Shown: positions 45,738 to 55,862, counted from the first letter of the stretch. The stretch: 64,000 nt of DNA from Pseudomonas sp. UBA5706 (GCF_002419965.1 NZ_DIHC01000057.1:87850-151849); one strand, 5' to 3'. Made by a program: numbers and translations. The notes: generated from the sequence alone by a model not told the origin.

Positions 45738-47303
45738 TCACGCGGTGTGATCCGAGGGTGCCAGCTTCTTCTCGAATACCGACACCCCGTCCAGATCCCT
45801 CAGGGTCACGGTCATTTCTCCGCTTTGCCCGTCGATGTTCACCTCGCCGAAAAACTGGAACCCGGCAAACGGCGACGTGTTCTGCGCAGGTGGGGCTTTC
45901 TGAAACACCAGTTCCGGGCCGAACGTCTTGTCCAGTGTGTTGGGTCCGAAGCTACCCGCATTCAAAGGCCCGGCAACGAATTCCCAGAACGGATCGAAAT
46001 CCTGAAACACCGCCTGATCCGGGTGATAGTGATGGGCCGCGCAATAATGCACATCGGCGGTGAGCCACACCGTGTCGCGGACCTTTTGCTGACGCAAAAA
46101 GCCGAGCAATTCGGCAACTTCCAGCTCACGACCTTTTGGCACGCCGTCATCGGCGTTGGCGATAGCCTCCCAACGCATCACGCCGGGGCGGACTTCGCCA
46201 TCAGGCACGCCCAGTCCGATCGGCATGTCCGCGGCGATGACTTTCCACTGAGCATTCGATGCCTGCAATTCACGCTTGAGCCAGTCCAGCTGGACACGCC
46301 CGAGGAACGCCGTGGTCGGCCCCGGTGTGTCTGCCAGGTTGGCATCGTTACCGTCGCGATAGCTGCGCATGTCGAGCACGAATACATCCAGCAGCGGCCC
46401 GTAGCTGAGCTTGCGGTACACCCGACCACCGTTGTCGGCGCTCTGCAGGCGCATCGGCGCGTACTCCAGAAACGCCTGACGCCCACGCGCGGCCAGCAGT
46501 TGAATGTCCTTGACCGTGTAGCGCTCGTCCAGCTGTTTGCTCGGCGACCAGTTATTGCTCACTTCATGGTCGTCCCACTGCCAGATCTGCGGGACTTCGG
46601 CATTGAAGCGGCGCAGGTTTTCGTCCATCAGGTTGTAGCGATAGGCGCCGCGGTATTCGTCGAGGGTTTCAGCGACCTTGCTCTTTTCTTCGGTGGTGAT
46701 GTTGCGCCAGATGCGCCCGCCTTCGGTGACCACTTCGGCAGGCACCGGGCCGTCGGCGTAAATGGTATCGCCGCTGTGGATGAAGAAGTCCGGCAGGCGC
46801 AGGCGCATGGCTTCGTAGATACGCATCCCGCCGATGTCCGGGTTGATACCGAAGCCCTGCCCTACCGTGTCGCCACTCCACACGAAGCGGATGTCTCGGC
46901 GGGTCTGCGGCACGCTGCGCAAATGGCCAAACCACGGCTCACTGGCAACTCCGGTTTGCGCGTCTTCGAAAAACACCCGGTAGAAAACCGCCTGATCGGT
47001 GGGCAGTCCGGTCAGCTCGACGCGTGCCGTATAGTCAGTACGCTGATCGGCCAGCAGCGAAACGGCGCGGCGCGGTTGGGTGAACATGCTGCGGGTGTCC
47101 CACTCCACGACCATGCGTGTAGGCCGATCGCTGCGGCTCCAGACCATGGCGCGATCACCGAGCAGGTCGCCGGACTGCACACCGTCGATCATTTTCGGTC
47201 GATCCATGACCGACGCGATAACCGCAGGCGCCAGGCCCGGTAGCAGTAATCCGGCGCCAGCGGCCTGGATGATGCGGCGGCGTGTCAGGTCGAACTGAGT
47301 CAT
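45738..47303 (-). CDS. phoD: Alkaline phosphatase D, Tat-exported
   Basis: The 521-residue enzyme has a twin-arginine signal (TRRRIIQAAGAGLLLPGLAPA), a small N-terminal beta domain and the PhoD metallophosphatase domain. Visible metal-site motifs are VWSGDTVGQGF, FIHSGDTIYADG and WQWDDHEVSNNW, with WLTADVHYCAAHHY later. It would release phosphate from mono- or diesters outside the cytoplasm, using calcium/iron-type cofactors as known for the family. The start at 47303 has AGAGGG upstream. I see only a weak half of a Pho box, so phosphate control is not shown. Confidence 0.94.
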   Translation of the reverse strand: MTQFDLTRRRIIQAAGAGLLLPGLAPAVIASVMDRPKMIDGVQSGDLLGDRAMVWSRSDRPTRMVVEWDTRSMFTQPRRAVSLLADQRTDYTARVELTGLPTDQAVFYRVFFEDAQTGVASEPWFGHLRSVPQTRRDIRFVWSGDTVGQGFGINPDIGGMRIYEAMRLRLPDFFIHSGDTIYADGPVPAEVVTEGGRIWRNITTEEKSKVAETLDEYRGAYRYNLMDENLRRFNAEVPQIWQWDDHEVSNNWSPSKQLDERYTVKDIQLLAARGRQAFLEYAPMRLQSADNGGRVYRKLSYGPLLDVFVLDMRSYRDGNDANLADTPGPTTAFLGRVQLDWLKRELQASNAQWKVIAADMPIGLGVPDGEVRPGVMRWEAIANADDGVPKGRELEVAELLGFLRQQKVRDTVWLTADVHYCAAHHYHPDQAVFQDFDPFWEFVAGPLNAGSFGPNTLDKTFGPELVFQKAPPAQNTSPFAGFQFFGEVNIDGQSGEMTVTLRDLDGVSVFEKKLAPSDHTA

Positions 47304-47539
47304 TTTTATCCCTCTCAAGCGAATGCCAAAGAAGGAAAACTAACAATGGATTGTTGGGGGAATGTGACAACCGACTCACGCAGATGCTTCTGGCCGCAGG
47401 CCGTGGGAGTCCGGCTTGCCGGCGATCTGGCGCGAAGCGGTAGCAAAGCCGGAACACGCGGTGTGACAGCCCTGCCGAGTCAGCCGACCCCATTCGCCAG
47501 CTCTGCGGGCTGCCACGCCCTTTGGGCAGAAGCCGGACA

Positions 47540-49282
47540 TCAGGCTCCCGCGGGCACCGCGTCCAGTTCAATCACCTCGGGCCGCTTCAACAGCGCGTAC
47601 AACACGCCCGTTATCACGCTGCCGACCACGATTGCCAGCAGATACAACAGCGCGTGGTTGATGGCGTTGGGGATCAATAACACGAACAGTCCGCCATGAG
47701 GCGCCATGAGTTTGCAGCCGAAGTACATCGACAGCGCCCCGGTCAATGCGCCACCGACGACGCTGGCCGGGATCACCCGCAGCGGGTCTTTCGCCGCGAA
47801 CGGGATCGCGCCTTCGGAGATAAAGCACAGCCCCAGTACCAGGGCCGCCTTCCCTGCTTCGCGCTCGCTTTGGGCGAACTTGCGGCGGGCGATCAGTGCG
47901 GCGATGCCCATTCCGATCGGCGGTACCATGCCTGCGGCCATGGTCGCAGCCATGGGTGCGCCGCTGCTGGAGGCCAGCAATCCCACCGAGAATGCGTAGG
48001 AAGCCTTGTTGATCGGTCCGCCAAGATCGACGCACATCATCGCCCCAAGCAGCACCCCCAGCAACACCGCGTTGGCGGTCCCCATGGTGTCGAGGAAATG
48101 GGTCAGGCCTTCGAGCATGTCCGCCACGGGTTTGCCAACCACATAGATCATCACCAGACCGGTGAACAGGCTCGCCAGAAGCGGAATGATAAGGATCGGT
48201 TTGAGGGCCTCGACACTGGCTGGCAGTCGCGCATAGCGATTGACCAGCCAGGCGCTGTAGCCGGCCAGGAACCCGGCGATGATCCCGCCAATGAAACCCG
48301 CCCCCAGCGTGGTCGCCAGCATCCCGCCAATCATGCCCGGCGCAAGCCCTGGGCGATCGGCGATGGAATACGCGATGTATCCAGCCAACAGCGGCACCAT
48401 CAGCTGAAACGCTGCACCGGCGCCGATCTGCTTCAACGCTGCGGCCAGGGTGCCCTGCTCATCTGCTGCATGAATCCCGAACACGAACGACATCGCGATC
48501 AACAAACCGCCTGCCACTACCATGGGCAGCATGAACGAGACGCCGGTGAGCAGGTGTTTATAGACGCCGGTCTTTTCTTTTTTCACAGATGCCGATGAGG
48601 TGGTCGCCGCGGACTCGACCTCGGCTTCGGCCAGCGCCTTGGTCAGCGTCGCCTCTGCCTGCTTGAGCGCGACTCCGGTGCCACAGCGATAGATGCGCTT
48701 GCCGGCGAAACGCTCGGTAGCCACCTCGATGTCGGCGGCCAGCAACACCACATCGGCATCGGCAATCGCCTGGGCACCGAGCGGGTTACGCGCGCCGACC
48801 GAACCCTGGGTCTCCACGTGCAACTCATAGCCAAGCTTTTTCGCCGCCTGCTGAATCGCCTCGGCCGCCATGAAGGTGTGGGCAACGCCCGTTGGACAGG
48901 CTGTCACAGCCACCAGTCGGGGCACCGTAACCGTCGTCGTGGCAGGTGCCGGCTGACGCTCTTCGACGGCAGCGTATGGCTTCGCCAGCTCGCAGGCCGA
49001 ACGCATGAAACCGTCTATATCCTGCAACGCGCGGGAAGGCGTGGCCTGGTACAGGCGCTTGCCCGAAAAGCGCGAAAGATCCAGCGGCCCGGTATTGACC
49101 ACCAGCACCCAGTCGGCGCTTGCGATCTCTTCTGCCGAGAGCTGCTTTTCCGGCTGGCGTGGGTCATGCACTTCGACCACGGCATTCCACCCCTGGCGCT
49201 GCGCCGCAGCGTCGAGCAAGCGGGCGCTAAGCACACTGCTGATCTTGCCGTTCGGGCATGCCGTGACAATGGCTAACTTCAT
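47540..49282 (-). CDS. fruA: Fructose-specific PTS permease, EIIB'BC
   Basis: The 580-residue inner-membrane protein imports fructose and phosphorylates it to fructose 1-phosphate. It has a degenerate N-terminal IIB' domain (about 1-100; IVTACPNG), an active IIB domain (about 112-210; VAVTACPTGVAHTFMAAEAI, phospho-Cys) and the IIC transport domain (about 230-570; GVSFMLPMVVAGGLLIAMSF). The ATG at 49282 has AGGAAG upstream. It is the last gene of fruBKA, 32 bases after fruK. Confidence 0.96.
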   Translation of the reverse strand: MKLAIVTACPNGKISSVLSARLLDAAAQRQGWNAVVEVHDPRQPEKQLSAEEIASADWVLVVNTGPLDLSRFSGKRLYQATPSRALQDIDGFMRSACELAKPYAAVEERQPAPATTTVTVPRLVAVTACPTGVAHTFMAAEAIQQAAKKLGYELHVETQGSVGARNPLGAQAIADADVVLLAADIEVATERFAGKRIYRCGTGVALKQAEATLTKALAEAEVESAATTSSASVKKEKTGVYKHLLTGVSFMLPMVVAGGLLIAMSFVFGIHAADEQGTLAAALKQIGAGAAFQLMVPLLAGYIAYSIADRPGLAPGMIGGMLATTLGAGFIGGIIAGFLAGYSAWLVNRYARLPASVEALKPILIIPLLASLFTGLVMIYVVGKPVADMLEGLTHFLDTMGTANAVLLGVLLGAMMCVDLGGPINKASYAFSVGLLASSSGAPMAATMAAGMVPPIGMGIAALIARRKFAQSEREAGKAALVLGLCFISEGAIPFAAKDPLRVIPASVVGGALTGALSMYFGCKLMAPHGGLFVLLIPNAINHALLYLLAIVVGSVITGVLYALLKRPEVIELDAVPAGA

Positions 49283-49314
49283 CACACTTCCTCTCTTGTT
49301 GTTCGATCGCGACG

Positions 49315-50253
49315 CTATTGGGTCATGGGGCGAAGGTTGACGCCGCCTTCCAGCCGTTTGAGTTGCACAGAGTCGTTGATGCCAAAACCGATCTGGGTCA
49401 CGGCCATGGCGGCAATCGCGGTGGCTGTACGCAGGGTCTGCTCGGGTGCATGGCCGCTGAGCAAACCGTGAACCATCCCCGCCAGTAACGAATCTCCCGC
49501 GCCCACAGTGCTCGCCACGCTGACCTTGGGCGGCAGGGCCTGCAGCGCCACGTCAGCGCTGAACCAATGCACGCCTTCCGAACCCTGGGAGATCACCACA
49601 TGCTCGATGCCGCGCTGACGCAGGTTAGCGGCGGCTTGCGCCTGGGCCGCGATGGAAATGATCGGCGCATCCAGCGCATCGGCCAGCTCTTCGGTGTTGG
49701 GTTTGATCAACCAGGGCGAGGCTTCCAGGCCTGCGCGCAGCGCTTCGCCACTGGTGTCCAGCGCAACTTTCAGGCCCATGGCGTTCAGGCGCAGCAGCAG
49801 CGTCTTGAGCCATTGCGCATCGACCCCGCGAGGCAGACTGCCTGCCACCACCACGGCGTCGAAGTCGCCAGCGATTTGCTCAATGCGGGCCGCCAGCGCC
49901 TGTTGCGCCTGAGAGCCGACCTGCGGGCCAGGGCCGTTCAGATCGGTGATGCGTCCCGTGCTTTCCGCCAACTTGATATTGCTGCGGGTTTCTCCCGGCA
50001 CGCGGACGAACTCATCGATAAAGCCACGCTTGGCGAACAGCGACTCGAACGGTTGTTGATTGTCGACACCGAGAAAGCCCGCCACGGTCAGGGTGTGTCC
50101 AAGGTCGGCGAGCACCTGGGCGACGTTGATGCCCTTGCCCGCCGCATGGCAGAGCAACGCTTCGCTGCGGTTGACCTGCCCCACTCGCAACGGGCCCAAC
50201 TGCACGGTCAGGTCCAGCGCCGGGTTGGTGGTCAATGTCAGAATCTTTGCCAT
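49315..50253 (-). CDS. fruK: 1-Phosphofructokinase
   Basis: The 312-residue PfkB-family kinase converts fructose 1-phosphate to fructose 1,6-bisphosphate. It shows AGKGINVAQVLADLG near the start and the catalytic anion-hole motif TVGAGDSLLAGMVHGLL near residue 250. The start at 50253 overlaps the fruB stop by one base (TAATG), so the two are coupled; the frame is open far upstream inside fruB but that part is not this gene. Confidence 0.97.
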   Translation of the reverse strand: MAKILTLTTNPALDLTVQLGPLRVGQVNRSEALLCHAAGKGINVAQVLADLGHTLTVAGFLGVDNQQPFESLFAKRGFIDEFVRVPGETRSNIKLAESTGRITDLNGPGPQVGSQAQQALAARIEQIAGDFDAVVVAGSLPRGVDAQWLKTLLLRLNAMGLKVALDTSGEALRAGLEASPWLIKPNTEELADALDAPIISIAAQAQAAANLRQRGIEHVVISQGSEGVHWFSADVALQALPPKVSVASTVGAGDSLLAGMVHGLLSGHAPEQTLRTATAIAAMAVTQIGFGINDSVQLKRLEGGVNLRPMTQ

Positions 50254-53114
50254 TACAGCCCCTCCACAAGGGCGCGCACCTGCGCGGCGCTTCCCACAGC
50301 CAACGCGGCTTGCGCAAGCTGCCGGGCACCGACCATATTCAATTCGCGGACGCAGGCTTTGACTTCGCCAACACTGCGCGCCGCTACGCTCAACTCGTCC
50401 ACACCCAGCCCTACCAGCACCGGCACCGCCAGCGGATCGGCCGCCAGCTCGCCGCAGACCCCCACCCATTTGCCGTGGGCATGGGCCGCGCGCACGGTGA
50501 TGTCGATCAGTTGCAGCACCGCTGGATGCAGACCATCGGCCTGGGCCGACAGGGTGGGGTGCCCACGGTCGATGGCCAGAGTGTATTGCGTCAGGTCGTT
50601 GGTGCCGACGCTGAAGAAGTCCACCTCTCTGGCCAGCACCGGCGCCAGCAGCGCGGCCGAGGGCACTTCGATCATGATGCCCAGTTGCAGGTCGGCCACC
50701 GGAATTTCCGCACGCAGGCGTTCGGTCATGTCCCGCGCCAGACGCCATTCCTCGACGGTGCCAACCATGGGGAACATGATTCGCAGCGCACGGTTATCAG
50801 CCGCACGCAGCAGTGCACGCAACTGGCTCTCCATCACCTCGGGACGTTGCAGGGTCAGACGAATGCCGCGCACGCCCAGGAAAGGATTTTCCTCCTTGTC
50901 GATCGGCCAGTACGGCAACGGTTTGTCGCCCCCGACATCAAGGGTGCGCACTACCAGCGGACGTCCTTGAAGGTCGTCCAGCACGCGGCGGTATTCGGCT
51001 TCTTGCGTGGCTTCGTCAGGCGCCGAGCTGTGAGCCATGAACAACAATTCGGTGCGCAGCAGGCCGATGCCTTCTGCACCGTGCTCGACCGCAGCCGGTG
51101 TGCCGGCGCTGTCGCCGATGTTGGCGAACACTTCAACCGCGTGGCCATCCCGGGTGATCGCCGGTTCCATGCGCAAGGCAGCGGCAGCTTTGAGGCGTTG
51201 CTCGCGGATGTCGCGGTCGAGCAACGCGCGCTGCAGGGTCGGTTCGTCCGGCGCCACGTCGAGACGACCGCGCTGGCCATCGATCAACAGTACGGTGCCG
51301 GACTTGATCAGCAGCACCGCATCACCGGCCCCCACCAGCGCCGGAATACCCAAGGCCCGCGCCACGATCGCACTGTGCGCCGTGGCGCCGCCGCGCGCAG
51401 TTAGAATCCCGGCGACGCGCAGCGGATCAAGCCGCGCAACGTCCGAGGGGCCGACTTCATCCATGACCAGAATGTAGGGTTGCTGCGGCTCGACCAGATC
51501 GTCGACGCCGCAGATTTGCGCCAATACGCGGCGACCAATGTCACGCAAATCGGCAGCACGTTCAGCCAGCAGTGCGTCCTTGAGTTGTTCCTGTTGCCGG
51601 GCGGCAGCGTCGATCACATGCGCCCAGGCGGCAGCAGCGCTTTCGCCTTGCTTGAGGCGCAGCACCACCTCGTCCACCAACTCGGGGTCGTCGAGCATCT
51701 CCTGATGAGTGATGAATATCTCGCGAATTGCCTTGGCGGTACTGCGCTGGATCAGCCCCTCAATGTCATCACGCACCTGCGCCAGCGCCCCATGCAAACG
51801 CTCGCGCTCGGCGTGGTGGGACTCGCCCATCAACGGGTAGTCGAACACCGGGAGTACATGCACATGAGCAGGTCCCGTAGCGATGCCGGGGGCAGCAGGC
51901 ACGGCGTGGATCTGCGATCCGGCGGCGGGAGCGATCAGGTGTTTTTCCACCGCCGCGGCAATGGGTGTGGGCGCAGCTTGCGTCGGCAGCGGTTCGATGT
52001 CCTCGCCCAGGCCGTCACGCACAGCGGCGACCAGCGCGGGCAAGGCATCATCGGCGACAGCCGGATCAACGATGAACTCCAGCACCTGACCCCGTCGAAC
52101 GCCCAGGCTCAGCAGCTTGCTCAGGCTTTTGACCGACACAGGGTTCTCGTCACTGTCGACGATGCGCACGCGCACTTCGCCTTCGAAATTTTTTGCCAAC
52201 TGCGCAAGGATTTTTGCAGGACGAGCATGCAGCCCGTGGGCATTGGCCAGGGCAACACGTTCGCTCGGCCAGTCCGGCGGCACGTCACCTCCCAGTGCCT
52301 GCAACACCGCGCGGCTGCTGGTAGCCTGCCCGAGTTCCTGACCCCGGCCCTCGATCAGCAGTGCGCAGAGGCGCTCCAGCAGCGCCTGATGGGATTCGCC
52401 CAAACTGGCCAGGCAGAACAGGCCGTTGAGCGGCTGCCCCAGATGCCGCATCGTTTTATCCGGCGTGACGAACGCCAGGCCCGGCTTGTTGACCATCTGT
52501 TCGCTGTGCAGCCACCACAGACCATCGCCCAACGGCAGCGGCTCGACCTGTTGCAGCACCGCGGCAAAACCGTTATTCACGCATTCAGCCCGACGCAACA
52601 GCCGCGCGCCGCGCCACACCAGCTCTTCGAAATCATCGACCGATGCACCGAGGCTGATCATTTGCGCATCCAGGGCCAACTCCTGCGGCGCGCCTTGCAG
52701 TAACTTGAGCAGTGCCTCGGGGGTCTTGGCCTGACGCAATGCCTCGCCCAGATCGGTCTCGCCGAGGGCGCGCGTCAGCAGTTGCAGCAAGCGCAGGTGT
52801 TCATCGGATTTGGCAGCGATGCCGATGGCCAGATAAACCATCTGCCCGTCGCCCCAATCCACACCCTGTGGAAACTGCATCAGGCGCACGCCGGTGGCAT
52901 ACACCTGATCGCGGGTCTGCGCAGTGCCGTGAGGAATCGCGATACCCTGCCCCAGAAAGGTCGAGCCCTGCTGCTCACGCGCTTGCAGCCCCTGAAGATA
53001 ACCGGCCGCCACCAGCCCGTCGGCCACCAGTAGATCGGCAAGCGACTGCAGTGCGGCGGATTTATCCACGGCCGTTTGGTTCATGGAAATTTGCTCAGTG
53101 GTCAACTCGAGCAT
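50253..53114 (-). CDS. fruB: Fructose PTS multiphosphoryl transfer protein (EIIA-HPr-EI)
   Basis: The 953-residue cytoplasmic protein carries the whole soluble phosphate relay for fructose uptake. It has an N-terminal EIIA(Fru) domain (1-145; phospho-His62 in GIAIPHGTAQTRDQV), a second EIIA-like segment (about 155-270), an HPr domain (about 280-365; phospho-His in ANAHGLHARPAKIL), and Enzyme I (about 400-953; GGATAHSAIVARALGIPAL and the PEP-site Cys in GVCGELAADP). This fusion is typical of Pseudomonas, which uses the PTS mainly for fructose. It is the first gene of fruBKA. Confidence 0.97.
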   Translation of the reverse strand: MLELTTEQISMNQTAVDKSAALQSLADLLVADGLVAAGYLQGLQAREQQGSTFLGQGIAIPHGTAQTRDQVYATGVRLMQFPQGVDWGDGQMVYLAIGIAAKSDEHLRLLQLLTRALGETDLGEALRQAKTPEALLKLLQGAPQELALDAQMISLGASVDDFEELVWRGARLLRRAECVNNGFAAVLQQVEPLPLGDGLWWLHSEQMVNKPGLAFVTPDKTMRHLGQPLNGLFCLASLGESHQALLERLCALLIEGRGQELGQATSSRAVLQALGGDVPPDWPSERVALANAHGLHARPAKILAQLAKNFEGEVRVRIVDSDENPVSVKSLSKLLSLGVRRGQVLEFIVDPAVADDALPALVAAVRDGLGEDIEPLPTQAAPTPIAAAVEKHLIAPAAGSQIHAVPAAPGIATGPAHVHVLPVFDYPLMGESHHAERERLHGALAQVRDDIEGLIQRSTAKAIREIFITHQEMLDDPELVDEVVLRLKQGESAAAAWAHVIDAAARQQEQLKDALLAERAADLRDIGRRVLAQICGVDDLVEPQQPYILVMDEVGPSDVARLDPLRVAGILTARGGATAHSAIVARALGIPALVGAGDAVLLIKSGTVLLIDGQRGRLDVAPDEPTLQRALLDRDIREQRLKAAAALRMEPAITRDGHAVEVFANIGDSAGTPAAVEHGAEGIGLLRTELLFMAHSSAPDEATQEAEYRRVLDDLQGRPLVVRTLDVGGDKPLPYWPIDKEENPFLGVRGIRLTLQRPEVMESQLRALLRAADNRALRIMFPMVGTVEEWRLARDMTERLRAEIPVADLQLGIMIEVPSAALLAPVLAREVDFFSVGTNDLTQYTLAIDRGHPTLSAQADGLHPAVLQLIDITVRAAHAHGKWVGVCGELAADPLAVPVLVGLGVDELSVAARSVGEVKACVRELNMVGARQLAQAALAVGSAAQVRALVEGL

Positions 53115-53204
53115 CGCGTTCTCCTGATTCTTGTTTTAAGGCCGCAGCGGCCATCGGCTGCATTGCCGGCACTGGGTGTAAGACCAGCAATTTGGCCTCG
53201 GTGC

Positions 53205-53233
53205 AGCATAAAATGACTTGCTGAATCGTTTAA
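53205..53233 (-). promoter_or_regulatory. fruB promoter overlapped by a Cra/FruR-like operator
   Basis: On the minus strand TTAAAC (53233-53228), a 17-base spacer and TATGCT (53210-53205) form a sigma70-type promoter for fruBKA. The -35 box is part of TTAAACGATTCA (53233-53222), one base off the P. putida Cra operator TTAAACGTTTCA. Bound regulator would block the promoter, and fructose 1-phosphate would be the expected inducer. The other parts of the 313-base fruB-fruR gap show no gene. Confidence 0.75.
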
Positions 53234-53427
53234 TCTAACTCGGCGGGCACGTTACTCGATATTGTTCGCCGAATGAAGCACTGCCGGTCGATTGATGACT
53301 GAAGGTAGATCGCTCCAGCAGTTGAGGGAAAAAGCCAAAAGTGACAAGAGTCTGCTGTAATGATGGCCCTGAATTGGTGAAAATCACTCCGCAGTCGTCC
53401 GAGCCCAAGAATAAAAGGAACGTTCGC

Positions 53428-54423
53428 TTGAAACTCAGTGATATTGCGCGCCTGGCCGGTGTCTCGGTCACTACGGCCAGTTATGTGATCAACGGCAAGG
53501 CTGAACAGCAGCGCATCAGTAATGCCACCGTCGAGCGCGTGCGCGCGGTGGTCGAGGCCCATGGCTTTCGGCCAAATCCGCAAGCTGCCGGCCTGCGTAG
53601 CCGCCACACCCGCACATTGGGCTTCATCCTTCCGGATTTGGAAAACCCCAGTTACGCGCGCATTGCCAAGCAGCTCGAACAAGGCGCCCGCGCTCGTGGC
53701 TATCAGTTGCTTATCGCCAGTTCCGATGACGACCCCATCAGTGAATTGCAGTTGTTACAGCTATTTCGCGCCCGTCGCTGCGACGCGCTGTTTGTCGCCA
53801 GTTGCCTGCCCGCCAGTGATGACAGCTACCGCGAACTGCAAAAGCACGGCATTCCGGTCATCGCCATTGACCGCGAAATGGACCCCGAGCACTTCTGCTC
53901 GGTGGTCAGCGATGACCACGACGCCAGCCAGCAACTGACTCGCAGCTTGCTCGAAACCCATCCGCGGCATATCGCGCTGATCGGTGCCCGTCCGGAGCTG
54001 AGCGTGAGCAAGGCCCGCGCGAGCGGTTTCGAAGACGCGCTGGACAGCTTCACAGGCTCGGCGCTCGTCGAGCACGGTGAAGCCTTTAGCCGCGAATGCG
54101 GGTTGCGCATTGCTGGTGAAATGCTGGACCGACTGGGCTACTTTCCCGACGCTCTGATCACCACCTCCTATGTTCTATTACAGGGGGTCTTCGACCTGCT
54201 GCACGCCCGCAGCCTGAACCCCGACCAGCTTCACCTGGGCACGTTCGGCGACACGCAGTTGCTGGACTTCTTGCCGCTGCCCGTCAATGCCATGGCGCAG
54301 CAACACCCGTTGATTGCCGAGAAAGCACTGACACTGGCGCTATCCGCCATCGAGCAGGATCAATACCAACCGGGCGTACACGCCATCGTGCGCACCTTTA
54401 AAAAGCGCATCCACGAGGCCTGA
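53428..54423 (+). CDS. fruR: LacI-family fructose repressor FruR (Cra)
   Basis: The 331-residue repressor has an N-terminal helix-turn-helix (KLSDIARLAGVSVTTASYVI) and a periplasmic-binding-protein-like effector domain (TRTLGFILPDLENPSYARIA). It should bind the operator in front of the divergent fruBKA operon. The start is set at a TTG (53428), with AAAAGGA upstream, because the DNA-binding domain begins with LKLSDIA; the ATG 87 bases earlier would add an unrelated leader. Confidence 0.93.
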   Translation: MKLSDIARLAGVSVTTASYVINGKAEQQRISNATVERVRAVVEAHGFRPNPQAAGLRSRHTRTLGFILPDLENPSYARIAKQLEQGARARGYQLLIASSDDDPISELQLLQLFRARRCDALFVASCLPASDDSYRELQKHGIPVIAIDREMDPEHFCSVVSDDHDASQQLTRSLLETHPRHIALIGARPELSVSKARASGFEDALDSFTGSALVEHGEAFSRECGLRIAGEMLDRLGYFPDALITTSYVLLQGVFDLLHARSLNPDQLHLGTFGDTQLLDFLPLPVNAMAQQHPLIAEKALTLALSAIEQDQYQPGVHAIVRTFKKRIHEA

Positions 54424-54425
54424 GC

Positions 54426-55205
54426 GTGGCGTTGATCGACACCCACACGCACCTGGATTTCGAGGACTTCGACGCCGATCGCCAGGCCGTGCTCATTCAT
54501 TGCCGAGCGCTGCAAGTAGATCGCATCGTGGTGCTGGGGGTTCATCAGCGCAATCTGCAACGGGTGTGGGATCTGGCAATCAGCGAACCTTCCATTTACG
54601 CAGCGCTGGGCCTGCACCCGATCTATCTGGATGATCATCGACCCGAGCACGTGGAGGATTTGCGTGACCGACTCGCCAGGTACGCGGGGCACCCCAAGCT
54701 CTGTGCGGTGGGCGAAATCGGCCTCGACTACTTCGTCGAGTCACTGGACAGAGCGCAGCAACAAGCGCTGTTCTATAGCCAGCTCGAGATGGCTGCTGAT
54801 TTCAACCTTCCAGCCCTGCTTCACGTGCGTCGCAGCCACGCCGATGCCATCGCCACGCTAAAGCGCTTCAAACTCAAGCGCAGCGGGATCGTGCACGCTT
54901 TTTCCGGCAGTCGTGAAGAAGCCAGGGAGTACATCAAACTGGGGTTCAAACTGGGATTAGGCGGAGCCGCAACCTGGCCTCAGGCGTTACGCATGCACAG
55001 GGTTCTCGCCGAGCTGCCGCTGGACAGCGTTGTGCTGGAAACCGATTCCCCGGACATGGCGCCGGCGATGTTTCCCGGCCTGCGCAACAGCCCCGAACAT
55101 CTGCCGAACATCTGCGCGGCACTGGCCGGCATCATGAACGTTTCGGCCGGGCGATTGGCCCAGGCCAGCAGCGAAAATGCCTGCGCAATTTTCGGCTGGT
55201 TGTGA
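54426..55205 (+). CDS. TatD-family deoxyribonuclease
   Basis: The 259-residue metal-dependent hydrolase has the family motifs DTHTHLDFEDFD (first metal site), AVGEIGLDYFVE, LPALLHVRRSHADA, IVHAFSGSREEA and VLETDSPDMAPA. TatD proteins act as 3'-5' exonucleases in DNA repair. It starts at a GTG two bases after the fruR stop and is probably co-transcribed; the link to fructose control looks like convenience rather than function. Confidence 0.93.
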   Translation: MALIDTHTHLDFEDFDADRQAVLIHCRALQVDRIVVLGVHQRNLQRVWDLAISEPSIYAALGLHPIYLDDHRPEHVEDLRDRLARYAGHPKLCAVGEIGLDYFVESLDRAQQQALFYSQLEMAADFNLPALLHVRRSHADAIATLKRFKLKRSGIVHAFSGSREEAREYIKLGFKLGLGGAATWPQALRMHRVLAELPLDSVVLETDSPDMAPAMFPGLRNSPEHLPNICAALAGIMNVSAGRLAQASSENACAIFGWL

Positions 55206-55296
55206 AGTCATCCGCAGATTTCATGTTGTAAAAAGAAATTTCACGCACGCTCAGCGGTCCCTTGCTTATCAACCCCGATAGCTAAGGACACTGGCA

Positions 55297-55752
55297 ATGA
55301 AATTCTCCAAATTCGCGCAAGCGTTGTCGAAATGGACCGGGAGCCCCCGTACCTTTCTCGTCGCGATTCTGTTGATTTGCGTGTGGGCTGCAACGGGTCC
55401 GCTGTTCCATTACAACGACACCTGGCAGTTGATCATCAATACGTCGACCACCATCATCACCTTCCTCATGGTGTTCCTGATTCAAAACACTCAAAACCGC
55501 GACACCGACCAGATGCACATCAAGATCGATGAGCTGTTGCGTGTGACCAAGGACGCGCAAAACGCCGTGTTGAGCCTGGATAACCTGGATCAGAAAGAAC
55601 TGCACGAGCTGCGCAAGAAATACAGGGCGATGGGTGAAAAGGAGGAAATAGATCACACCAAGCCATTCCCCGAGTGCGAAGCCGATGCCGCTCACAGCGT
55701 CCTGGCGCAGACCCCTACCGCCGATCAGCCGTCGAGGAACTCTACGGTTTAG
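55297..55752 (+). CDS. Low-affinity iron permease family membrane protein
   Basis: The 151-residue protein has two membrane helices (FLVAILLICVWAATGPLF and LIINTSTTIITFLMVFLIQ) followed by NTQNRDTDQMHIKIDELLR, the signature of the low-affinity iron permease family, and an acidic cytoplasmic tail. The family name comes from yeast Fet4-related proteins; bacterial members are not well characterised, so transport of iron is uncertain. Confidence 0.85.
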   Translation: MKFSKFAQALSKWTGSPRTFLVAILLICVWAATGPLFHYNDTWQLIINTSTTIITFLMVFLIQNTQNRDTDQMHIKIDELLRVTKDAQNAVLSLDNLDQKELHELRKKYRAMGEKEEIDHTKPFPECEADAAHSVLAQTPTADQPSRNSTV

Positions 55753-55835
55753 TTCTCTGGCTACCTGACAAGCTTGCGCGAGGCTTATTCCCATAGCCGA
55801 ATAAATAGCTCAAGCAAAAAATTGCGAATCTCACT

Positions 55836-55862
55836 AACACCTCTCTCGACGGGGTGTTTTTT
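55836..55862 (+). terminator. Rho-independent terminator before the MFS gene
   Basis: AACACC (55836-55841) pairs with GGTGTT (55853-55858), followed by T (to 55862). It follows the iron permease family gene by 84 bases and marks the border between core genes and the MFS-NRPS block. Confidence 0.75.

Noticed and set aside
45747..47243. 498-codon open frame opposite phoD
   Set aside because: It is an antisense shadow of high-GC coding DNA. phoD on the other strand has complete family motifs and a Tat signal.
49567..52703. Plus-strand frames of 389-467 codons opposite fruK and fruB
   Set aside because: The genes on the minus strand have all PTS catalytic motifs; the plus-strand products show no protein-like pattern.
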